A stretch of 64,000 bases of DNA from Macrotis lagotis. Its lineage: Eukaryota; Chordata; Mammalia; Peramelemorphia; Peramelidae. The notes under the pieces were generated by a model that was not told the origin of the DNA, did no database searches, and was given only the letters and a program-made list of their open reading frames with translations. Shown here piece by piece: positions 1 through 11,780 of this stretch. Position 1 is the first letter of the stretch. The number at the start of each line of letters is the position of its first letter. The stretch is taken from NCBI RefSeq assembly GCF_037893015.1, contig NC_133666.1, positions 1,951,467-2,015,466 of the forward strand. The letters run 5' to 3'. A program made the translations under genes and the position numbers.

Positions 1-336
1 CCCCAGGCAACTCTCTCAAAGTGGTGGAAAGTCCCTTAGGGTTGGATCCAAACTGCAAGTCCAAGACCCAGAGTTTTAAATACCCACCTAGCTCAGTGAG
101 GCAACCAGAGATACTAGAGAGGGTGAGGGCGTAGGGCTTAGAAGGAGGAGCCCTCCAAGGCCAAGTCATTTCACCTTTTGGACTCTGAGAGTCTGTACAA
201 TGTAACTAGTGCTTTCGATATGCCCCACCTCCTCGGGCAGCTTGGGCTTTGCAAACCATAATTGAGCTTAGGACAGCAGGCCGGTCTTGCTGCCTCATGG
301 GTTTGGACTATTCTTCCCTGTCAGCTGGTCCACCTT
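1..336. other. Flank downstream of the olfactory receptor
   Basis: This stretch lies 3' of the receptor stop codon. I see no other gene here. Part of it is probably the receptor's 3' UTR; no clear AATAAA in the receptor sense was found. Confidence 0.4.
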
Positions 337-1302
337 TCAGACAGGCCCCTCTCTTCCCAGCACTTTGTACACCGCCCTCTTGACCTCCTTGTTGCGCAAG
401 CTGTAGATGATGGGATTGAGCATGGGTGTGATGATGGTATAAAGTACTGCAAATACAGGGCTGCTTGTCTTTGAGTAGGAGGCATTGGGGAGGATGTAGC
501 AGAGGACGGAGGTGATGTAGAAGATGCAAACCATGGTGAGGTGGGCAGCACAGGTGGAGAATGCTTTGTGGCGGCCCTCAGCTGAGCGAATTCGAAGGAT
601 GGCAGCCACCACATTGATGCAGGAGATTACAACCAGAGCACAGGGAATAAGAGCTACCAGAAAACTGAAGAAGAAGAGGCCCAGTTCATTGGGATGGGTG
701 CTGGAGCAGGCCAGCTTGAGGAGGGGTGGCAGGTCACAGAAGAAGTGGGTGATCAGGCGAGGCCCACAGAAGTCAAGCTTGGTCGCTAGGAGTATGTGGG
801 TGAGTGAATTGGTTAGTGCAAGCAGACAGGAAACTGAAGCAAGCATAGCTCGGGTCCGGGGACCCATGAGGACCAGATAGTGAAGTGGCCGGCATATGGC
901 CGCATAGTGGTCATAGGCCATGGCCGTGAGTAGGAAGCACTCCCAGGGTGCCAGGAAATGGAGAAAGAACATCTGGGTGAGACAGGCACGGTAAGATATG
1001 AGCCGTTCAGTGGTCAACAGGTGTGCCAGAACCTGAGGGACACTGTTGGAGACATAGGCAGCATCAAGAAGTGAGAGGTTGGCCAGAAAGAAATACATGG
1101 GCGTGTGGAGCCTTTGGTCCAGAACGATGAGGCAGGTGATGCCCAGGTTTCCAGCCAGGGCCACGATGTAGACCAGAAGAAAGATGGTGAAGAGCACTGG
1201 TTTCAGTTCCTTTGCGTCCGTCAGACCCTCCAAGAGGAACTCAGAAACTGGAGTCCCATTTGCCCTGGACAAGGAGCCTGGGGTCAACCCCCCCATGGAC
1301 AA
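337..1302 (-). CDS. Olfactory receptor, class II, OR3A-like, intact single exon
   Basis: A 321-residue open frame encodes a complete seven-transmembrane odorant receptor (rhodopsin-like GPCR, expected in the cilia of olfactory neurons, coupling to Golf). Visible family marks: N-glycosylation site NGT at residues 15-17, GN in TM1 (51-52), LHTPMYFFLANLS (65-77), Cys107 at the start of TM3, MAYDHYAAIC (128-137), extracellular cysteines 179, 189 and 199, KAFSTC (246-251) opening TM6, and PMLNPIIYSLRN (293-304) in TM7. The TM5-TM6 stretch ISCINVVAAILRIRSAEGR and the FCGP...HFFCDLP segment resemble the OR3A subfamily; this assignment is from memory and not from a search. Length is normal and there are no breaks. 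Met3 is an alternative start. The Arg of the DRY motif is His here. It lies 9.1 kb beyond the GAB3 stop codon, on the same strand. Confidence 0.93.
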   Translation of the reverse strand: MSMGGLTPGSLSRANGTPVSEFLLEGLTDAKELKPVLFTIFLLVYIVALAGNLGITCLIVLDQRLHTPMYFFLANLSLLDAAYVSNSVPQVLAHLLTTERLISYRACLTQMFFLHFLAPWECFLLTAMAYDHYAAICRPLHYLVLMGPRTRAMLASVSCLLALTNSLTHILLATKLDFCGPRLITHFFCDLPPLLKLACSSTHPNELGLFFFSFLVALIPCALVVISCINVVAAILRIRSAEGRHKAFSTCAAHLTMVCIFYITSVLCYILPNASYSKTSSPVFAVLYTIITPMLNPIIYSLRNKEVKRAVYKVLGREGPV

Positions 1303-3939
1303 CTGAGCCTGTGGGGAGACAGGAAAGGTTTGTCTATTGGGTTCACAGCTAGAGCATCCTCAGGATTGGAGGATTGGGGGAAAGGGAAGGGAGAAGAGGA
1401 GGTGGAAGATGTCACTCAGATATTGGAAACCAAAGAACTGAAGTAATGTCCTCTTCCCCCTCATCCCCTTTGCCAGGAACAGGAGATGGCCAGTTGGTGA
1501 CAGTTACTGTTTCTGCATCCATAGACACCTCAGGCCATGGGAGACGGAGAATGGGAGTCAGACAACAAGGGAAAGTGAGAGAGTTGTAACAGTTATGGTC
1601 TAGTATATAGAATGGAAGTTAGACACTGAAAGGGGGCTTCTCCAAGGCTAAGTCACTGACTTCAGTGTAGAACAGGAAAGAGTCACCCAGGCACAAAGGG
1701 CCTCTGGCTCCCCTTGAGCCCACTGGTTGCCTTTCTGGTCTTTGCCCTTTGTACAATGACAGTAGAAGAGTGGCCTAGCTGATTGCTAATATCCTTGTCA
1801 CTCCTAACCATCTGCAAGCCAATGACCTAAGGGCTCCTGTATGAAAGGTCTATCCTCATCTAGGCTGGGTGCTGGGTCCACTTTGCAAGTCCCTAGATCT
1901 GCACCACCTCCGTCCCTGATCAGGCCCTGTTCACCATGTACCCCACTCCCTCTGGATAACAATTACTCCAGATTGTCCATGGTCAGCAGGAAGGATAGGA
2001 GGTTTCATGCCAAGAGGGTCCAATCTGGAGATTGGCCTCACTGGGGCATTTGGACTCAATGGCACTCACGGTTATCTTCTACTACTCAACCAGGACTTCT
2101 AACTCTTGCTTTCTTTGCTCTAGCTAGCTTTCAATACCTCCATTTGTCCTTAGTCATGAGCCCCCCTAATATCCATCTTCACTCCCTACTTCTAGGTCCT
2201 TGACAAATTCTTACCCCTTGCACAATGGTACTTCTTAATTCCTGACCTGCTCCAGTCTGGAATATTGCCTTGCTCTCTTGACATTGATGCTAACCCCAAC
2301 TGGACTGGTATGACACAGCCAAGAAGAAAGTCTAGCTATGGGTGGCAGAGTTCACCTAAGCTATGGACAAAAGGCTCAAGATGTCACCAGTAGAGGCACA
2401 TATAAAGAAGGGAGGCCCTAGCCATGATACTCCACTTGGAAGGAGAGTCATTGAGTTCAAAGTTTTGGCAGAACCAGACTTCTAAGTGTGGATGTCCAGA
2501 GAAGACTAAGAAAGCTAGGAGAAGAATCTGCTGCTGCTTTAGTGAATGGTGAGCCCTGGGCTAGCTCACATTGAGAAGAGAAGGGGGAGGGTCTGGATGA
2601 AGGCTTCTAGGTTTGAACTGGCCAAACTGAACTCTGGATTTCACTGTCAAGTCAATGTCCTTCCCCCTCCCTTCTAAGTAAAACAGTCAATTATAAAGGA
2701 GGGGAATGGATGGGTCAAATCCCAATGAAGGACCTCTGGAAGGAGTCTCCATTATTGGCTGTTGGCAGCAAAGTCAGGGGGCCAGCATTACTTTGGATAG
2801 ATAGATACATAAACCCAAGGTCTCTTACTGTCACCAGGGCAGGTTCCTCTCTGTCCTCAACTAGATCACCCTACAATACAAACCCCACAACCCACAGAGG
2901 TTCTACCCAGAGCCACGCACCAATGGGCTCTCAGAAATGCCTTCCTTCCCTTGTCACCCTGGCACTCAAAGCAAGCAGCATCCTCTGGACACTTGATAGG
3001 GAGAAATTTAAGAGGTTCATGGGGGCAAATGAAGCCTCCCTGTTCTTTCCTGGGAGTCACTGATTTCCCTTCAGGGAGAAAAAAGAGGATAATGGGGAGG
3101 GAGTCTTTAGGGGTTAAGTGATGTAAGAGACAGCAGAGGAAATAAGTAAACAAACATGAAGGGGAAACAGGTTCTGGCTAAGAAGGCTCTAGGGAGTCTT
3201 TACTATTTTCAGACCCAGGCTCACAGGGATGATGGATGCGCTTAGTGCAAGAAGAAAATAGGAAAATATACATCACAGGCAAAATGAGAGGCCTAAAGGG
3301 TAGATGCTTCAGCAATAAGTAACCCAATTATACAGTGGAGAAAAATATTGGCTCTGGCAGAGGCCTGAGATTCAAGTGCCAACTGCATTTATTCATACCT
3401 GAGTGACTGGGAAAGTCTCTTCCCTTCCCTGGGCCTCAGTTCCTTTCTCTGTAAAATGACTAAATGACTTTTGAGGTCCCTTCCAGTTCTAAAGCTAGGA
3501 TTCTTAGGGCAATCTCAAATATAATCCATGTTGAAATCCAGTGTTTAATGGGGTCCTGCTCACATCCCCAAAAGCTTAACAAAAGGTTATCTAGATAGAA
3601 TTGGCGGATCATTCATTCCTGCTCTATACCGACCAAAGTGGAGGACAATGGGATATCAGTAGATATCGGTGGACTTCTCACTTTCCAAGTTGGTTTCCTG
3701 CTGATCACAACATTGTCTTAGATTACATCATCTAGCACAGATCCTTGGCCATGGTAGGGCCTCAGGAAATGTGAATTCCTTAGCTTTCTCTCACTATCTC
3801 GTCCCCACCCCCCATCCATCCTTCACACAATCATCAAAATAATCTGAGTCAGGCCCAGATCTGACCACATTGCTCTTTGGTTCCCAGAACCTTTGGTGTC
3901 TCCCTAGTACCTCTGGGATTAATTCCCAGCTTGGGATAT
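1303..3939. other. Intergenic, upstream of the olfactory receptor
   Basis: No coding region is supported here. Upstream non-coding exons and the promoter of the receptor would be expected in this interval but cannot be placed by eye. About 3370-3500 looks like an old MIR-type SINE (see separate entry). The rest is unique-looking sequence with short chance ORFs. Confidence 0.5.
3370..3500 (+). repeat. MIR-type SINE remnant
   Basis: It contains the typical 'gggaaagtctcttcccttcc...cctcagttcc...ctgtaaaatg' core, followed by 'aggtcccttccagttctaaa'. These are hallmarks of ancient mammalian tRNA-derived CORE-SINEs. Confidence 0.55.
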
Positions 3940-6900
3940 GATTTAATGTACAATACTCTCAGGCCTCAATGATAATAAAAAGATACCATGGTGACAGGGA
4001 AGACAAACTCAGAAGAAGACAATGAGGACACAACAGCTACAATCAAAACCTCAGAATAAAATGTGAATTGTAATAAACCCAGAAAGAATTTCTAGAAGAG
4101 CTCAAAAAAAAAGTATTTTTTAAAATCAAATGAGAGGTAGAAGAAAAATTGGGACAAGAAATAAGAATGATGCAAGAAAATTATGAAAATAGCCAGCAGC
4201 TTGTTAAAACAGGCCCCAAAAATACTGAAGAAAAAAACACCTTAAAAACTATTTGCTCAAATAATAAAAGAGGCACCAAATCCTTCTGAACAGAACTCCT
4301 TAAAAAACAGAATTGGCTAAATAGAAAAAGAGGTACAAAAACCCACTGAAGAAAGTAATTCTTTAAAAATTAGAAGTAGGCAAGTGGAAGTTAATGACTC
4401 CATGGGATATCAAGAACAGTCAAGCAAAGTCAAAAAATGAAAAAAAAGAAGAAAATATGAAATATCTCACTGGGGGAAAAAATCTGACCTGGAAAATAGA
4501 TCAAGGAGAAATCATTTAAGAATTATTGGACTACCCAAAAGCCATGATCCAAAAAAAAAACCTAGACATAATATTGCAAGAAATTACTAAGGAAAGCTAC
4601 TCTGATTATCTTAGAACCAGAGGTCAAACTATAAATGGAAAGAATCCTCCAATCATCTCCTGAAAGAGATCCTAAAATGGATCCTCCCAGGAATATTATA
4701 GCTGAATGCCAAAGCTCCCAAGTCAAGGAGAAAATATTGCAAGTAGAAACAATTCAAATATCAAGGAGCCACAGTCATAATCACCCAAGATTTAGCAGCT
4801 TCCATATTAAAGAAGCAGAGCGTTTGAAAAATGATTATTTTCTGGAAGACAAAGGAACAAAGATTATAACCCAGTAAAATTGAGTATAATCCTTCAGGAC
4901 AAAAAAAGGGGATATTTACTGAAATAGAGGGTGTTCAAGCATTCCTGCTGAGAAGACCAGAGCTGAATAGGAAATCTGACTTTTAAATACAAGCCTCAAT
5001 AAAAGCATAAAAAAGGAAAGCAGAAACAGGAAAGAGAAATAATAAGGGATTCAATTTAAATTGTTTACATTCCTATACGGGAAGATGATTCTTGTAACCC
5101 CTAAGAACTTTATCATTATTAGGGCAGTTAGAAGCAGCACATGTAGACAGAGGGCACAATTATGAGTTGACTATGATGGAATGATTTTTTTAAAAAAAAA
5201 TACCATTAAGGCGTGAGAAAGAGGGATGAACTAGGAGGAAAGGAAAGGGAGAGGTAGAATGGAGAAAATTATTCAGATACAAGAGGCCCAAAAGAAAGAA
5301 CTTTCAGAATGAAAGGGAAGCTTGGGACAGGCAACACTTGAACCTTACTCTCATCAGAATTGACAAAGAGGGGATACCCATCAACTGGGAAATGGCTGGA
5401 CAAATTATGGTACATGAGAGTTACAAATACTTTTGTTCTATAAGAAACCATGAATGGTCGGACTCTAGAGAAGCATGGAACAAATTACAGGATTTGATGT
5501 TGAGCAAAGGGAGCCAAACCAAGAGAACATTGTACACGTTAACAACAACACTGTGGATCAGCCTAGATAGATACAGTTCCTCTCAGCAATTCAGAGAACT
5601 AGGACAACAGTAGGAGATCAACTATGGATAATACTATCTCCATCCAGAGGAAAAAAAAACAAAATAAAAAACAAAAAACGTCTACGAATCTGAATGAATA
5701 CTACATTTCACTTTTTAAAAATTTCTCTTCTGTATTTCTTTCTTATCTCATGATTTTCTTTCTTTCCCCTTAATCCTAATTCCTACTAATCTGTAAACAC
5801 TTTAAACACAAACGTGTACATACAATATTCACCTGATTGTTTGCCACCAAGAGGAGGGGGGAAGGAAATTAGGTAACTTAAAAATATGCATATGCATGTG
5901 GATGAAGGTTGAAAACTTTTATAACATATAACTGGAAAAAGAAAATATCAATTAAAAAAAAGAAAGTGACATCTCCCACTCCCCTATCATTCTTTTCTTT
6001 CAAAAAAAAAATTGACTCAAGGATAGAATAACATACAGACTCAGTTGGATATAGAAATCTAAACCTAAATAGAAGTAGGAGGGGAATGAGATAAGAGAAG
6101 GAGAGAATTGACAGAAGGGAAGTAGTCAGAAGCAAAACAGAATTTTGAAAAGGGGGACAAAGAGGGGGAAAATAGGATGGAGGGAATATAGTTAGTAATC
6201 ACAACTGTAAATGTGAATGGGATGAACTCACTCATAAAATTGAAATGGATAATAGAATGGATTAAAAAAACCAGACTTCAACAATATGTTGTTTATAAAA
6301 ACACACTGGGAACTGAGAGTCAAACAAAGAATAAAAGTAAGGGGCTGGAGCAGACGCTATTATGCTTCAGCTGAGGTAAAAAAATAAAAAGCAGAGGTAG
6401 CAATCATGATCTTAGACAAAGCAAAATCAAATATAGATTAAATGAAGGAGATAAACAGGGAAACTGCATTGTTACTAAAAGGTACCATAGAAATGGAGTA
6501 ATATTGATACTAAACAAATATACACCAAATAGCACAGCATCCAAATTTAAAAGGAAATGTTAAATGAGGTACAAGAGAAAATAGTAAAACTATACATACA
6601 TACATACATACGAAATACATACACACACACACATTGCTTCTCTGTGGGTTGTGGGTGTGGGGGTGTATGTATGAGACCTCAGCTTCCCTTTCTCAGGGCT
6701 AGATAAATCTAATCATACAATAAAGAAAGAAGCTAAGTAAATGAATATAATTTTAGAAGTTGGATATGATAGGCCTCTAGAGAAAATTGAATGGGAAAGG
6801 AGTATACCTTTTTCTTAGCTATACATGGCACCTTCACAAAAATTGACTACATTATATTAGGGAATAAAAATTTCACAATCAAATGCAGAAAAGCAGAAAT

Positions 6901-7440
6901 GTTATATCATAATGCAATAAAAATTATATTCACTAAAGGGCCATGGAAACAGATTAAAAATTAATTGCAGACTAAATACTCTACTCTCAAAGAATGAGTG
7001 GGTCAAAGAACAAATTATAGAAATAATAAATAATTTCACTAGAGAATTGACAATAATAAGAGAACAAACCAAGATTTATGGGATTCAAAAAAGCGCTTCT
7101 TAGGAGGAAATGCTAATATCAATAAAAATTAAAAATTTCTAACTCTAAATAAATGTATACATTAATAAAAGAGACAAAGTACAGATCAATGAATTGAGTA
7201 TGCAAGTAAAAAAAACTAGAAAAGAACAAATTAAAAATTCCCAATTAACAACAAATTGGAAATCTTGGAACTCAAGAGAGATTAATAAAAGTGAAAGTAT
7301 GGAAACCATTGAAATAATAAATAAAACCAGGAGCTGATTTTATGGAAAAAATAGACAAATCACTGGTTAATTTGTTCAAACTTATGAGATGATAGGCTAC
7401 AAAAGTCACTGTTAAATCACTGATCAAATTGGCATTTCCC
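3940..7440 (+). mobile_element. Composite of old L1/LINE-like fragments
   Basis: An A-rich, decayed stretch. About 4500-5010 matches the ORF1-like family also seen near 12.7-13.6, 31.2-32.5 and 43.0-43.7 kb (e.g. 'ctcctgaaagagatcc', 'caaggagccacagtcataatcac'). About 5335-5640 resembles the 3' end of a LINE ORF2 (ATCAACTGGGAAATGGCTGG and 'tctataagaaaccatgaatgg'). About 6185-7440 restarts in an L1 endonuclease region ('gtaatcacaactgtaaatgtgaatgg'), with many stops. Several insertion events are therefore overlaid. None can code for a functional protein. Confidence 0.6.
6589..6634. repeat. (ATAC)n/(CA)n microsatellite
   Basis: Short run of 'atacatacatac' followed by 'acacacacac' inside the LINE debris. 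Confidence 0.7.
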
Positions 7441-8685
7441 AATCAAAACAATGAGATTATATTGGCCATTCTTTGGAGGCAACTAATGAAAAAAAGAACA
7501 ACTCTTTCTTTACTGAAGGATAGCGGTGCCTTACCATAGCCTATAAAAGCAAGCTGTCCTGATTCTTTGGAGTTTTCAGTTCCTGGGAACTCACCTTTTC
7601 CATTGAAACTTCTGACAAAATGTAGCAAGGGAAAGGGGGAAAGAGATTTCTCTCCTTCTCCCTCTGCCTTACCTTCATCATCACCAGGAAGTACACAGTA
7701 GGGAAAGATGTTTGCCCACAGCTTGAAAGAGGAATACAAAGACAGCCTCTAGTGTAAATTAGGGGAAGGTGTATGTGAAAGGGGATTTGAATTTCTTAGG
7801 CAGCAGCATCCTGGAATACAATCTTCTAGCCAAGAAAGTTTTTCTGTGTAGCACCAGCTTTGAGAGTTCCCTTAGGGCAAACTCCAAGTCTGAGAATTCC
7901 TGAGTTCGAGAACTGAGGCCCTTTCCTTAGAGAGATTTCCTGATGCAATATTCCTACCTAGCATCCATCTGCAAAAGCAGAACATACCTTGAGCAATCCA
8001 AGTTCAGAGAGAAGAGAATTGCTTGTTCAGCAAGTTCCAAAGCATGGCAACTTTTCAGGGAGTCCCATCCAGAGTGATGCTAAGAATTGTATAGGGACTC
8101 ATTGAGAAAGAGTTTCACTGGAGTGACAGCAAACCCAAGTTCAGTTCCTTTTGTGACTAGGGGTAGAGGGGAAGATGAGAGGCTCTTTGAATGTTTAATA
8201 GATCTGTATTTGTTAATGGGCTCATGAGAATCTTTACCTTGTGACTTTTTTGGGGGGAGCAGTAAATAAAGGTTTCTCACAGTGAGTGTCTGCCTGGGAG
8301 CTGGTGATGTCCTTCGTGCATATTTTAGGGAAGCCTCTCCACAAACTATACTGATGCTTTCCTTGGAAAATTTTTCCAGATAACTGGGAGGCAGGGGGAA
8401 GTGGGGAGGCCCAAAAAGTTGAAAGAAAATCAGTTGGCTGACTAGGTCAGGATGGGATCTAAGATATGCCAATCCAGAGTCCTTGGCTGGGACAGAGGGA
8501 AAGGGGAGGGGAAATAGGCCATGGGCAAAACTGGTGATCTCAACCAAGTCCAGTCTCTTCTCTGGGCTTCCTCAGTTTCCTTCTCTACAAAATTAGAGGG
8601 GTGGACTACAAGGTCTTTTAAAGTTCCCTCTAGTCCTAACATTCTACAATTCCATATTCAAAAATGAGTAGGAAAAAAATAGATA
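7441..8685. other. Intergenic, nothing recognised
   Basis: The minus-strand ORFs of 66 to 155 residues here show no conserved motif, no splice-site logic and biased composition. I treat them as chance. Part could be distal GAB3 3' UTR or flank. Confidence 0.4.
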
Positions 8686-8833
8686 AGGGCAGCTAGGTAG
8701 CACAGTGGATAGAGTACCAGCCCTGGAGTCAGGAGGACCTGAGTTCAAATCCGACCTCAGACTCTTAATAATTGCCTAGTTGTGAGACCTTGGGCAAGTC
8801 ACTTAATCCCCATTGCCTTAAAGAAATAAAAAT
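8686..8833 (+). mobile_element. Marsupial tRNA-derived SINE
   Basis: Full SINE body from 'gggcagctaggtag' through 'gagttcaaatccgacctcagac' to 'cttaatccccattgcctta', with an A-rich tail. It is followed almost at once by a second copy. Confidence 0.85.
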
Positions 8834-8835
8834 TT

Positions 8836-9000
8836 GGGGGCAGCTAGGTGGCATAGTAGATAAAGCACCAGCTTTGGAGTCAGGAGTACCTGGCTTCAAA
8901 TCCGGTCTCAGACACTTAATAATTACCTAGCTGTGTGGCCTTGGGCAAGCCACTTAACCCCATTTGCCTTGCAAAAAAAAATAAATAAAAAATTTTAAAA
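8836..9000 (+). mobile_element. Marsupial tRNA-derived SINE
   Basis: Second, adjacent copy in the same orientation, starting 'ggggcagctaggtggcatag' and ending in a long A-rich tail. Confidence 0.85.
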
Positions 9001-10372
9001 ATAGATACAATTTAATACCCCAGACCCAAGAGCGAATATTCTCATTCATTTGATTGGGAAAGCTAGCCCAATTCTCTTCCTTCTCACAACATTCCCCATA
9101 TATTCCTAACCTAACCTAGGAGAAAATACAAATTTAAGTTTTGACTTTCTGAGATTCCCTTTTTTTTCTGTTGGGGGCGTGTGTGTGTATCTGTGTGTCT
9201 GTGTGTGAAAGAGAGTATGTGTAGGTTTCAATTCATATTTTTGGTTTCAGCCATGTGGGGGAACTCCTAGAATAGAAAATCCCTTTATCAATGCAGATTG
9301 ACCATGCCATTTATAGTCTTGAAGACTTTAAATGACGGTGATTTAGCCATGAACACACACCCTCTCTCTTCTATGTCACACAGTCTCACATGCACATCTT
9401 CTCCCTCTCCCCCACCCCCACCCCCACCTCCAGACCTCCCAGACAATCTTGTTGGACTCCTCATTTTACAGATGAGGGAAGGAGGCCCAGGAAGAGAAAA
9501 GCACCTTTACCCAATTTCACATAATATACTAAGAGGCATAGCCAAGTTTGCCTGTAGGTCCTCCATTTCACCCTGCTCTGATGCTTCCACTCTTTTGGCC
9601 TTAACCCTTCTAGATACTTAGGCCTCAACATTTGTATCACACTGACAACATCTGCAGCCAACCCAAGTGAAAATGGTGCACCTGGGATGGTTGGGCAGTG
9701 GGTACAGCCAAAGCTGGTCATTGTAGCAGTCTTTTATCTGACTCCAAGGAAGCCTCTAGGGTAGCTCCAGAGCTTTGGCAGATGGGCTACCAGCAGAGTT
9801 CTCTGTAGGATGCATTGGGGTGCTTCTTCCCTCTCCCAGCTCAACTCCGCCCGGCTCTTCTGGCCATGCAGGAGCATCCCACGAGAGAGGTCCCTTCACT
9901 AGATAGGTCAAGGATGTACTAAGGGTGATCAGAATGTCCATGGGACTCAAGATCCAGGTTCCTGGACTCCTCCTTCTCCCTGCTGTCAGATTCGGTGCTA
10001 TTGACAACAATCCATGATGATGGTTAATCGTAAATAAATAATCAACTCTTGAATCTTGTTTAAGTATCACAGGATCCTAGCCCAAGTTGGAGGAAGGGAT
10101 CTTCTAGGTCGTGAATCCAACCTCTTCATTTTACTGAAGCACAAAAAAGGTAAAGTGTAAGTCTTGCCCTGGTCACACAGGTAAGAAGTGTCTGAGGCAG
10201 GATTCAAACACAGTTTTCCTGACCCCAGAACATATCCCACTACCTCTCTCTGACTGCAGGGCCAATTTTCATCCAGTAGATCATTTCAACCTCATCCCTA
10301 GGTCCTCTGGCATTGCTCAGTGGGGCACACACCAAAGATGTACCTCCAAGCATGCCCCAGGCCTCCTCTCCT
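9001..10372 (-). other. Probable GAB3 3' untranslated region
   Basis: It lies directly 3' of the GAB3 stop codon (10373-10375) on the minus strand. No canonical AATAAA in the GAB3 sense occurs between 9001 and 10372. Only variant hexamers are present: AGTAAA near 10,130, GATAAA near 9,733 and TATAAA near 9,310. The 3' end of the transcript therefore cannot be fixed. Chance ORFs here are not supported. Confidence 0.45.
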
Positions 10373-10489
10373 TCACACTTTGGCCTGCCTCTCATCAGTC
10401 CATTCCTGCTTAGTGTTCTGCAGGGCTTGAGTTTTCTGCTCATCTACCTGGACGTAGTCAACCCGATGCTCTTCTGAAATCAAAGGTTT
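10373..10489 (-). CDS. GAB3: GAB3 terminal coding exon 10 (second SHP2-binding tyrosine, stop)
   Basis: 117 bp of coding sequence, 38 codons plus TGA at 10373-10375, with acceptor 'tttcccttgcag'. It encodes SEEHRVDYVQVDEQKTQALQ and ends QEWTDERQAKV, nearly identical to human GAB3. VDYVQV (10445-10462) is the family site for the C-terminal SH2 domain of SHP2. The high conservation of this exon, with an open frame and intact stop, argues that the gene is functional. Confidence 0.96.
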   Translation of the reverse strand, partial: KPLISEEHRVDYVQVDEQKTQALQNTKQEWTDERQAKV

Positions 10490-11091
10490 CTGCAAGGGAA
10501 AAACGGATCGATTGGCATTAGTTCAGAATAAATCTAACCGGAGCCCTCTGTACCTTCCTCCCTTCTTATCCTGGACACTGGTGCCCTTCACACTCCCCTT
10601 AGCCTCAGAATGTAAAATGATGTACCCAGATATTGTTCTTATGGTCATTAATTATCTACCACCTCCCATTCGAAAAGAATTCTGTGGATTTCCTAGACAT
10701 CATGGACTACCAAGAATCACTAGAATGATTCAGAAGAGAAAATAAACTTTTAAAGTAAAAAGGATAAAAATTGGGTCAAAAATCAGAGTTCTTACAGAAT
10801 TAAAGAAGACAAACAACAAAGTAGGAAAATGAGAACACGTGCTGGAGAGTCTCTCCGAAAATTAGCTGCTGTGAAAGAGATAATGAGAGATTTGTAACCC
10901 AGACATGTAGAAATGGAAGAAAATTTGGCAAGAGATGCAAAAGGAAATCACTTGAAAGAATAGCAGAATTCTATACCAGTCAAAGGTTTCATCTTAAATA
11001 CACGAAGCCCAGAAATATCTTGAGGTTTATTGATCTTCCAGCAGAAGAGGATGAATTTTAAAAAAACTTGAATGCAAAAATGCAGTCAATA

Positions 11092-11250
11092 GGGGCGGCT
11101 ACGTGGCATAGTGGAGAAAGCACCGGCCCTGGAGTCAGGAGTACCTGGGTTCAAATCCGGTCTCAGACACTTAATAATTACCTAGCTGTGTGGCCTTGGG
11201 CAAGCCACTTCACCCCGTTTGCCTTACAAAAAATCAAAAACAAAAACAAA
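11092..11250 (+). mobile_element. Marsupial SINE with 16-bp target-site duplication
   Basis: SINE body 'ggggcggctacgtggc...gccttacaaaaaatc'. It is flanked by the direct repeat 'aaaaatgcagtcaata' at 11,076-11,091 and 11,251-11,266, a clear LINE-driven insertion signature. Confidence 0.92.
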
Positions 11251-11450
11251 AAAAATGCAGTCAATAATACAAGAAAACCAACCAGAAATTTTTGAATATA
11301 GACAATGAAATTCTGTTTGATCCAATTGCTATCAGAGATAAATGCCACTCTGGAAACTTCAAGCTACTGTGGTTAAATCTCAGTTTCAGTACAAGAAACA
11401 TATTTGGCAAGCAGCCAGGAGAAAAGAATTTCATTAGAATCTAATGTCAA

Positions 11451-11607
11451 GGGGCAGCTAGGTGGCGCAGTGGATAAAGCACCAGCCCTGGAGTCAGGAG
11501 TACCTGGGTTCAAATTTGGACTCAGACACTTAATAATTACCTAGCTGTGTGGCCTTGGGCAAGCCACTTAACCCCATTTGCCTTGCAAAAAACCTTAAAA
11601 AAAAAAA
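11451..11607 (+). mobile_element. Marsupial SINE, first of a stacked pair
   Basis: SINE body flanked by 'agaatctaatgtcaa' at 11,436-11,450 and 11,608-11,622. Confidence 0.92.
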
Positions 11608-11622
11608 AGAATCTAATGTCAA

Positions 11623-11780
11623 AGGGCAGCTAGGTAGAGCAGTGAACTGAGCACCAGCCCTGGACTCAGGAGGACCTGAGTTCAAATATGGGCTCAGACA
11701 CTTAATACTCACTTAGCTGTGTGACCATGAGCAAGTCACTTAACCCTATTGCCTTGCAAAAACCAAAAAAAAAAAAATTT
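11623..11780 (+). mobile_element. Marsupial SINE, second of a stacked pair
   Basis: It starts directly after the right-hand duplication of the preceding SINE, same orientation, and is more diverged ('gggcagctaggtagagcagtg'). No third copy of the duplication follows its A-tail. Confidence 0.88.

Noticed and set aside
524..880. 118-residue plus-strand ORF
   Set aside because: It is the antisense shadow of the olfactory receptor.
8080..8547. 155-residue minus-strand ORF between the olfactory receptor and GAB3
   Set aside because: No family resemblance, no membrane or catalytic motif, and composition like the surrounding non-coding DNA.
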